A DNA stretch of 64,000 nt from Stackebrandtia nassauensis DSM 44728 (GTDB lineage: Bacteria; Actinomycetota; Actinomycetes; Mycobacteriales; Micromonosporaceae), in assembly GCF_000024545.1 (NCBI RefSeq), contig NC_013947.1, positions 124,001 to 188,000 on the forward strand. The letters run 5' to 3'. The translations under genes were made by a program, and so were the position numbers. Shown one piece after another: positions 59,522 to 64,000 of the stretch. The notes beneath the pieces were generated by a model that worked only from the letters and a program-made list of their open reading frames with translations, was not told the origin of the DNA and did no database searches. The number at the start of each line of letters is the position of its first letter. Position 1 is the first letter of the stretch.

Positions 59522-59935
59522 TCACGCGGCCTGGCGACGGGCCCGGTCGCGGAGGTTCCGCCGGATCGCGACGACGGCGGTGACGGTGGCGAACACCATG
59601 CCCACCAACAGAACCAGGTTCGCGATCACGGTCATCGTGTTCGACGACTGCAGGTTCTTCGTCAGCTCACCCTGGATGAATCCACCCAGGACGATGATCT
59701 GCAGCGTGACCAGGATGGCGGGCAGGGTGCCCCACGACAGTCGCTGCATCAGCCACACCAGCACGCCGCAGCCGCCGATGACGTAGACGCCCGGCGGGAA
59801 GCCGGGGAACTTCTCGGGCGTGACGGCGTACTGCATCAGGATGCCGATGATGCCCACCAACAGTCCGGCCAATGTGGCCACTGTCGCGCGGGAACGCGGG
59901 ACGAGTTTCAATCCGGTGCTCTTCGAGTCGCTCAT
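59522..59935 (-). CDS. Small four-helix membrane protein
   Basis: 137 residues with four membrane segments (about 18-36, 47-63, 70-90 and 102-123) and a basic tail. No family is recognised. It is convergent with the padR operon and separated by the shared terminator. Confidence 0.65.
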   Translation of the reverse strand: MSDSKSTGLKLVPRSRATVATLAGLLVGIIGILMQYAVTPEKFPGFPPGVYVIGGCGVLVWLMQRLSWGTLPAILVTLQIIVLGGFIQGELTKNLQSSNTMTVIANLVLLVGMVFATVTAVVAIRRNLRDRARRQAA

Positions 59936-60019
59936 GGCTGCCAGTCTGGGACGAAAAGCGAGGTACCGCGTCGGCCGCGAGGAGGCCGCGTCACTACTCC
60001 GGTCAGCGTAGAAGCGGCC

Positions 60020-60502
60020 TCAGGTCAGCGGCCCGAACAGTTCGGTCTTGTCGAACTCGCCGTCCATCGCGTTGAGCACGCTGATCAGCTGGCTCTCCTC
60101 GTAGCGGAAATGGGTCTCCATCACCGCTTCGATGCCGTCCAGGTGCCGATGCGCCACCTCTGCGGTCGGGGAGTCGGCGATCGCCTTCTCCAGACCGCCG
60201 ATGAGGTGGTCGATCATGTTGTGGTCCTGGGACAGCTTCGCGATCACCGGCGCCAGGTCCGGGCGGAGCCGGGCGACGTGCGGGAACAGCGAGCCGTCCT
60301 CGCTGCGGTGGTGCCCGGTCAGGGCGCTGCAGAAGCCTCGGCAGAACAACAGCAGGTCACCGGAGAGGTCGACCGTCTCGCCGGTGTCGAGTGAGGTCCG
60401 TGCGAGCGCGAGGGCCTTGCGTAGTTTTTGGTGGACGGAGCGAAGTTCGTCGCCCCAGGCGGTGAGTCTTTCCACGGCCAGCTTTCGTTTCGGCGCCTCC
60501 AT
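60020..60502 (-). CDS. Hemerythrin-like (HHE) domain protein
   Basis: 160 residues. Metal-site histidines occur in the usual order for HHE proteins: SVHQKL, TGHHRSEDGSLFP, SQDHNMIDHLI and METHFRYEE. The protein probably holds a non-heme di-iron centre and handles oxygen, nitric oxide or iron. The start was put at MEAPKRK; a longer frame upstream overlaps the next gene. Its gene follows the 157-residue gene on the same strand. Confidence 0.82.
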   Translation of the reverse strand: MEAPKRKLAVERLTAWGDELRSVHQKLRKALALARTSLDTGETVDLSGDLLLFCRGFCSALTGHHRSEDGSLFPHVARLRPDLAPVIAKLSQDHNMIDHLIGGLEKAIADSPTAEVAHRHLDGIEAVMETHFRYEESQLISVLNAMDGEFDKTELFGPLT

Positions 60503-60548
60503 GCCTGACGCTGTCCGCCACCGGCACGCGACGCTTCGGACATTGTAG

Positions 60549-61022
60549 TCACCGCTTCCCGGCCGTCGCACGTCCGATTCGCCAGGTCCTGCCCTCGCGG
60601 GTCACGCCGCGCAGGCCCGCGAAGCTGGCCGCGTCAAACGAGGCCAGGACGTCGGGAGCGCGCAGGGCGGCGGTGACGATGGTCCGGTCCGCGGTCCAGG
60701 CCGTGTCCGTCAGGCGGCCGACCATGTGGGCCCAGCCGGTGGGGCGGGCGGCGACCACCCAGGCGTCGGGCTTGGGGGCGGCGAAGCGACGGGCCTGGCG
60801 CAGCCAGGACGCCGCCGACTCGGGCCAGTCCACACTGTCCAGTATCTCGCCACCGCGCTCGGTCCAGGCTTCGGCCAGCGCGGCCCGGGTGGCGACCGAC
60901 GCGGCGTCGCGGGCGGAGCCCAGGACGATCGTGTTGGCGCCCATGCGTTCCAGCAGCCGCAGGACGGCGGCGAGCTCGGCGGTGAGGTGAGCGGCGGGTG
61001 CGGGGGCGGTGAGAGTGGTCAT
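60549..61022 (-). CDS. Protein of unknown function beside the 2OG oxygenase
   Basis: 157 residues, soluble. Helical at the N-terminus (LTAELAAVLRLLERMGANTI), with a repeated-strand region after and a basic end (RTWRIGRATAGKR). No family is recognised. It lies 27 bp downstream of the 2OG-Fe(II) oxygenase in the same direction and is probably co-transcribed with it. Confidence 0.6.
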   Translation of the reverse strand: MTTLTAPAPAAHLTAELAAVLRLLERMGANTIVLGSARDAASVATRAALAEAWTERGGEILDSVDWPESAASWLRQARRFAAPKPDAWVVAARPTGWAHMVGRLTDTAWTADRTIVTAALRAPDVLASFDAASFAGLRGVTREGRTWRIGRATAGKR

Positions 61023-61049
61023 CGTGAGTCTCCCTTGTGGCGTCGTTGG

Positions 61050-61781
61050 TCAGGTGGCGTCGTGGAAGACGAGGCCCAGGGTGTGGCGGCGGCCGGAGCG
61101 CAGAACCGAGACGCCGTGCCGCATCGGGGCCGCCGACCAGCCGCGTGTCGAGGCGACAGGGCGGTCGCGGGTGGTGAACACCAGGCCGTGCCCGTGCGGG
61201 ATCAGCCGCGCGCTGCCCCGCGACTGGGCTCGGGGGCGTTGTTCGAGTGTCAGGAACTCGCCGCCGGTGTGGTCGACGCCGGGCTGGTTGAGGTTGATGA
61301 CGACCTGGAGCGGGAAGACCTTGTCCCCGTACAGGTCTCGGTGGAGGGCGTTCCAGTCGCCGGTTTGGTAGCGCAGCAGGATCGGGGTGGGGCGTCGCTG
61401 CCCGGCCTCGTGGCATTCGGCGAGCCATGCCGACAGCGTGTCGGGCCAGGTTGCGTCCCACTTCAGTTTGCGGGCCCAGTCGCGGGCGACGGGCAAGAGC
61501 CTGGGGTACAGCTCTTCGCGGAGCCGCTGCACGGCTTCGGGGAACGGGTCGGTGAAGTAGCGGTATTCGCCCTGCCCGAACCGGTAGCGCTTCATGTCGA
61601 CGGTGGCCCGGAAGTGGCGCGGTTCGTCGTACAGTGCCGCGATCTCGGCGGCCTCGTCGCTCGACAGCAGTCGCGGCAGCAGCGCGCTGCCGTGCTCGTC
61701 GAGTTCGGCCTTGACCGCCGTCCAGTCGGCTTCGGCGACGCGGTCGGTGAACCGGTCGCGGGTGTGGGTTTCGTGGGTCAT
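61050..61781 (-). CDS. 2-oxoglutarate-Fe(II) oxygenase (COG3826-like)
   Basis: 243 residues. The iron triad is in LHRDLYGD (His-x-Asp) and RHGVSVLRSGRRHTLG (distal His, with the Arg that holds 2-oxoglutarate). The NLNQPGVDHTGGEFLTLE segment is characteristic of a family of small bacterial 2OG oxygenases that often sit near alkylation-repair genes. None is present here. It hydroxylates or demethylates an unknown substrate. ATG 61781 was chosen over one two codons upstream. Confidence 0.82.
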   Translation of the reverse strand: MTHETHTRDRFTDRVAEADWTAVKAELDEHGSALLPRLLSSDEAAEIAALYDEPRHFRATVDMKRYRFGQGEYRYFTDPFPEAVQRLREELYPRLLPVARDWARKLKWDATWPDTLSAWLAECHEAGQRRPTPILLRYQTGDWNALHRDLYGDKVFPLQVVINLNQPGVDHTGGEFLTLEQRPRAQSRGSARLIPHGHGLVFTTRDRPVASTRGWSAAPMRHGVSVLRSGRRHTLGLVFHDAT

Positions 61782-61818
61782 GCCCACTTCAACCCCGCCG
61801 CCCGGGAGCGGGTTGCAC

Positions 61819-62595
61819 TCAGACGGTGGTGATGAACTCCCGCACGATGGCGTTGAAGCGGGCGGGTTCCTCCATGTTCGGGTAGTGGGCGGTGCCGTCG
61901 ATCGCGGTGGAGCGGCCGTCGCGGACGGTGGTGGTCAGGCGCTCGGCCATGCCGAGGTGGTCGGGGGAGTCGATGGCGCCGTTGACGGCCAGGACGGGGA
62001 CGGTGATGTCGGCGACGCGGGACCAGGTGTCCGGTACCGGGGTCTGCCAGTCGGGTTCGTCGGCGGTGTGCTTGGACATTGTGGAGCGTGTCATGTGGCG
62101 AAGCCGGTCGGCGACTGAGCCGTCGATGTCGTCGAGGCCGCGATGGGGGCCGGCGGCGAACTCGGTGAACACCTGGATGGAGGTGTCGATGTCCCCGGCT
62201 GTCATCGCGGTGTGCCAACGGGTCCAGGTGTCGGTGGTCCACGGGTCGGTGAAGTAGGGCTCGCTGGTGCCGACGCCGCTGACGACGAGGGCCGCGACGA
62301 GCTCGGGGTGTTCCAGCGCGGTGTCGACGGCGGTCGCGCCGCCCATCGACACTCCGATGAGGATCGCGGGGCCGGTGTCGAGGTGCCGCAGCAGCCGCGC
62401 CACGTCGTCGGTGTGACGGAACGGGCCGGTGGCGTTGGGCGAGCGGCCATGGCCCCGGGCGTCGGGGGCGATGACGCGGTGGTCCTCGCCGAAGCCGGGG
62501 AGCTGGTCGTCCCACATGTGGTGGTCGAGGAAGCCGCCGTGCAGGAAGACCAGCGGTCGGCCGCTGCCGGTTTCATAGCGGAACAGATCGCTCAT
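61819..62595 (-). CDS. Alpha/beta-hydrolase
   Basis: 258 residues. The nucleophile elbow is GVSMGG, the acid lies in NGAIDSPDH, and the base histidine is in GTAHYPNMEEP. An HGG oxyanion motif (FLHGGFLDHH) is near the N-terminus. It could be an esterase, lactonase or dienelactone-type hydrolase. The start overlaps operator site 1. Divergent from the MarR gene, which should control it. Confidence 0.9.
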   Translation of the reverse strand: MSDLFRYETGSGRPLVFLHGGFLDHHMWDDQLPGFGEDHRVIAPDARGHGRSPNATGPFRHTDDVARLLRHLDTGPAILIGVSMGGATAVDTALEHPELVAALVVSGVGTSEPYFTDPWTTDTWTRWHTAMTAGDIDTSIQVFTEFAAGPHRGLDDIDGSVADRLRHMTRSTMSKHTADEPDWQTPVPDTWSRVADITVPVLAVNGAIDSPDHLGMAERLTTTVRDGRSTAIDGTAHYPNMEEPARFNAIVREFITTV

Positions 62596-62644
62596 GACAA
62601 CCAGGGTGTCATGTTCCGAAGCATATGACAACTCAGGTGTCATA
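62593..62644. promoter_or_regulatory. Twin MarR operator sites between hydrolase and marR
   Basis: Two copies of an inverted repeat, catgaca-n7-tgtcatg (62593-62613) and tatgaca-n7-tgtcata (62624-62644), share the core ATGACA...TGTCAT. Their starts are 31 bp apart, close to three helical turns. Site 1 covers the hydrolase start codon; site 2 ends 8 bp before the marR start. Confidence 0.85.
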
Positions 62645-62652
62645 CTGGTGGG

Positions 62653-63114
62653 GTGAATGACAGTCAGCCCGCCGCGTCCGTCGACCGGTTCTTCGAGGTG
62701 TTCGACCTGGTGGGGCCGTTGTACCGGCGGATACACCGCAAGGTCGAGCAGGACACCGCCCGGGAGGGGATGTCGGTCGGCGTGCGGGCCGTGCTGGTGA
62801 TGCTGCACGACCGGGGACCGATGACCGTGCCGCAGTTGGGGCGGGAACAGGCGTTGAGTCGGCAGTTCGTGCAGCGCATGGTCAACGAGGCCGCGGCGCG
62901 CGGGCTGGCCGAGGCCGTCGCCAACCCGGCGCACAAACGCTCGTCGCTGATCCGGCTGACGACGGACGGGCACGCCGTCATCGCCGCGCTCCTGGAGCGG
63001 GAGCGGGCGATGTTGCGCGCGGCCGCCGCCGACCTCAGCGACGCCGACTTCGACGCCTGCGGCCGGGTGCTGTCGCGACTGCTGCGGCTGCTCGACGACG
63101 TGGACGTCGACTGA
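62653..63114 (+). CDS. MarR-family regulator of the adjacent hydrolase
   Basis: 153 residues, GTG start. The MarR winged helix is MTVPQLGREQALSRQFVQRM, with the wing including KRSSLIRLTTDGHAVI. MarR proteins commonly sense phenolics or oxidants and repress a divergent enzyme gene. Twin operators lie between the two genes, so it most likely represses both. Its stop is immediately next to the NRPS stop codon. Confidence 0.9.
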   Translation: MNDSQPAASVDRFFEVFDLVGPLYRRIHRKVEQDTAREGMSVGVRAVLVMLHDRGPMTVPQLGREQALSRQFVQRMVNEAAARGLAEAVANPAHKRSSLIRLTTDGHAVIAALLERERAMLRAAAADLSDADFDACGRVLSRLLRLLDDVDVD

Positions 63115-64000
63115 TCACGACAGCCGGGAGGCGTCCAGGCGGTGCTTCGATCGGTCGACCCGGCCGATCGCGGGGGTGGCGGGTTCGGTGTCGGTCAGGC
63201 CGTCGAGGTGGCTGGCCAGGTCGCGCAGCCGGGGGTGGGCGAAGATGTCGCGCAGCGCCACGTCGGGGTGGAGGCGTTCCCGGATCCGGGTGACCACGCG
63301 CATCGCCGCCAGCGAGTGGCCGCCGGAGGTGAAGAAGTCGGCATCCCGGGTGGGTGTCGGGGTGCCCAGGACGTCGTGCCAGATCGCGGCCAATGCGAGC
63401 TCGGTGGCGGTGGTGGGCGGCTCCTGGTTCGCGTGCGACGGGCTGGGGTCGGGCAGCGCGCTGACGTCGACCTTTCCGTTGGGGTTCAACGGGAAGGCGT
63501 CGAGGATCGCCCACGCCGACGGCAGCATGTGGGTGGGCAGCGACTCGACGGCACTCGCGTGCAGGGCCGCGGTGTCGAGCCGGTGGCCGGGTTGGGCGAG
63601 GACGTAGGTGACCAGGCGTTTGCCGCCGCTGGGGTCGTCGCGGGTGACGGTGAGGTTGTCGCGGACGCCGGGGAAGTCGCGGACGGTGGCGTCGACCTCG
63701 CCGAGTTCGACCCGGCAGCCGTTGATCTTGACCTGGTTGTCGGTGCGGCCCAGGAACTTGAGGTTGCCGTCGCCGGTCCAGCGGACCAGGTCGCCGGTGT
63801 GGTAGCCGCGGCTGCCGTCGGGGGCGGGCCGGAACCGTTCGGCGGTCAGGTCGGGGCGGTGCAGGTAGCCACGTCCGACGCCCGCGCCGCTGATGACCAG
63901 TTCGCCGGGGACGCCGCGCGGGACGAGCCGTCCGGCGGGGTCGACGACGTGCAGCCGGGTGTTGGCGATGGGACGGCCGATCGAGATGGGAGTGTCGGCC
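63115..64000 (-). CDS. Non-ribosomal peptide synthetase, 3' end (partial)
   Basis: About 295 C-terminal residues; the gene continues past the window. It holds the end of an adenylation domain: motif A7 as YHTGDLVRW, A8 as GRTDNQVKINGCRVELGEVD, and A10 as NPNGKVD. A peptidyl carrier domain follows with its phosphopantetheine serine in DFFTSGGHSLAAM. After the carrier only ~50 residues remain and there is no thioesterase, condensation or reductase domain. The substrate pocket lies outside the window. Confidence 0.93.
   Translation of the reverse strand, partial: ADTPISIGRPIANTRLHVVDPAGRLVPRGVPGELVISGAGVGRGYLHRPDLTAERFRPAPDGSRGYHTGDLVRWTGDGNLKFLGRTDNQVKINGCRVELGEVDATVRDFPGVRDNLTVTRDDPSGGKRLVTYVLAQPGHRLDTAALHASAVESLPTHMLPSAWAILDAFPLNPNGKVDVSALPDPSPSHANQEPPTTATELALAAIWHDVLGTPTPTRDADFFTSGGHSLAAMRVVTRIRERLHPDVALRDIFAHPRLRDLASHLDGLTDTEPATPAIGRVDRSKHRLDASRLS

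Overview
The window is 64 kb of very GC-rich DNA with dense genes, GTG/TTG starts, 4-base ATGA/GTGA overlaps and several likely leaderless transcripts, as expected of an actinomycete. The gene content (CarD, chaplin-like repeats, DisA, RadA, an LpqE-like lipoprotein, mycelial-type two-component systems, a type III PKS and an NRPS) points to a filamentous actinobacterium. From memory of gene order I would guess the Glycomycetaceae (Stackebrandtia-like), but this is not verified. There are no insertion sequences, CRISPR arrays, prophage genes or rRNA.

Layout. 0-8.6 kb: a secreted SGNH hydrolase, a PucR regulator, an SDR, a TetR/apolipoprotein-N-acyltransferase-like pair under a striking palindrome, and a TetR-controlled biotin carboxylase + HMG-CoA lyase pair (leucine/acyl-CoA catabolism). 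8.8-16.6 kb: an island of secreted surface proteins (chaplin-like multirepeat protein, two paralogous proteins ending in VSPD, three tandem four-cysteine proteins, one 68-residue peptide) wrapped around the core operon rpsF-ssb-rpsR-rplI. 17-22 kb: a cluster of DnaA boxes upstream of dnaB, twin small lipoproteins, then a TPR membrane protein, ispF and carD. 22-28 kb: secreted proteins and a type III PKS / acyl-CoA dehydrogenase / methyltransferase / UbiA cluster. 27.7-38.8 kb: lpqE-like, radA, a class C beta-lactamase-fold protein, a two-component system, disA, and an FtsK-like ATPase with its own membrane partner. 38.8-46.7 kb: SDR/TetR, TetR/DUF1772, a flavoprotein dehydrogenase, and a GbsR-P450-ferredoxin operon. 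46.7-53.6 kb: a sugar ABC importer with a GH63-type hydrolase and a divergent ROK regulator. 53.6 kb: a lone tRNA-Trp. 53.7-63.1 kb: membrane proteins, a NarL-type two-component system, a glycosyltransferase, a leaderless PadR unit, a hemerythrin-like protein, a 2OG-Fe(II) oxygenase, and a MarR/hydrolase pair with twin operators. 63.1-64 kb: the 3' end of an NRPS gene that runs off the window.

How the parts fit: the recurrent theme is small local regulatory modules, in which a regulator sits next to its target with a readable operator between them (5.25, 6.35, 41.0, 45.85, 52.3 and 62.6 kb). The most interesting structures are the secreted-protein island with internally duplicated cysteine modules, the S6:S18-type leader that folds the rpsF Shine-Dalgarno into a stem, the DnaA-box cluster before dnaB, and the disA-linked FtsK-like ATPase pair.
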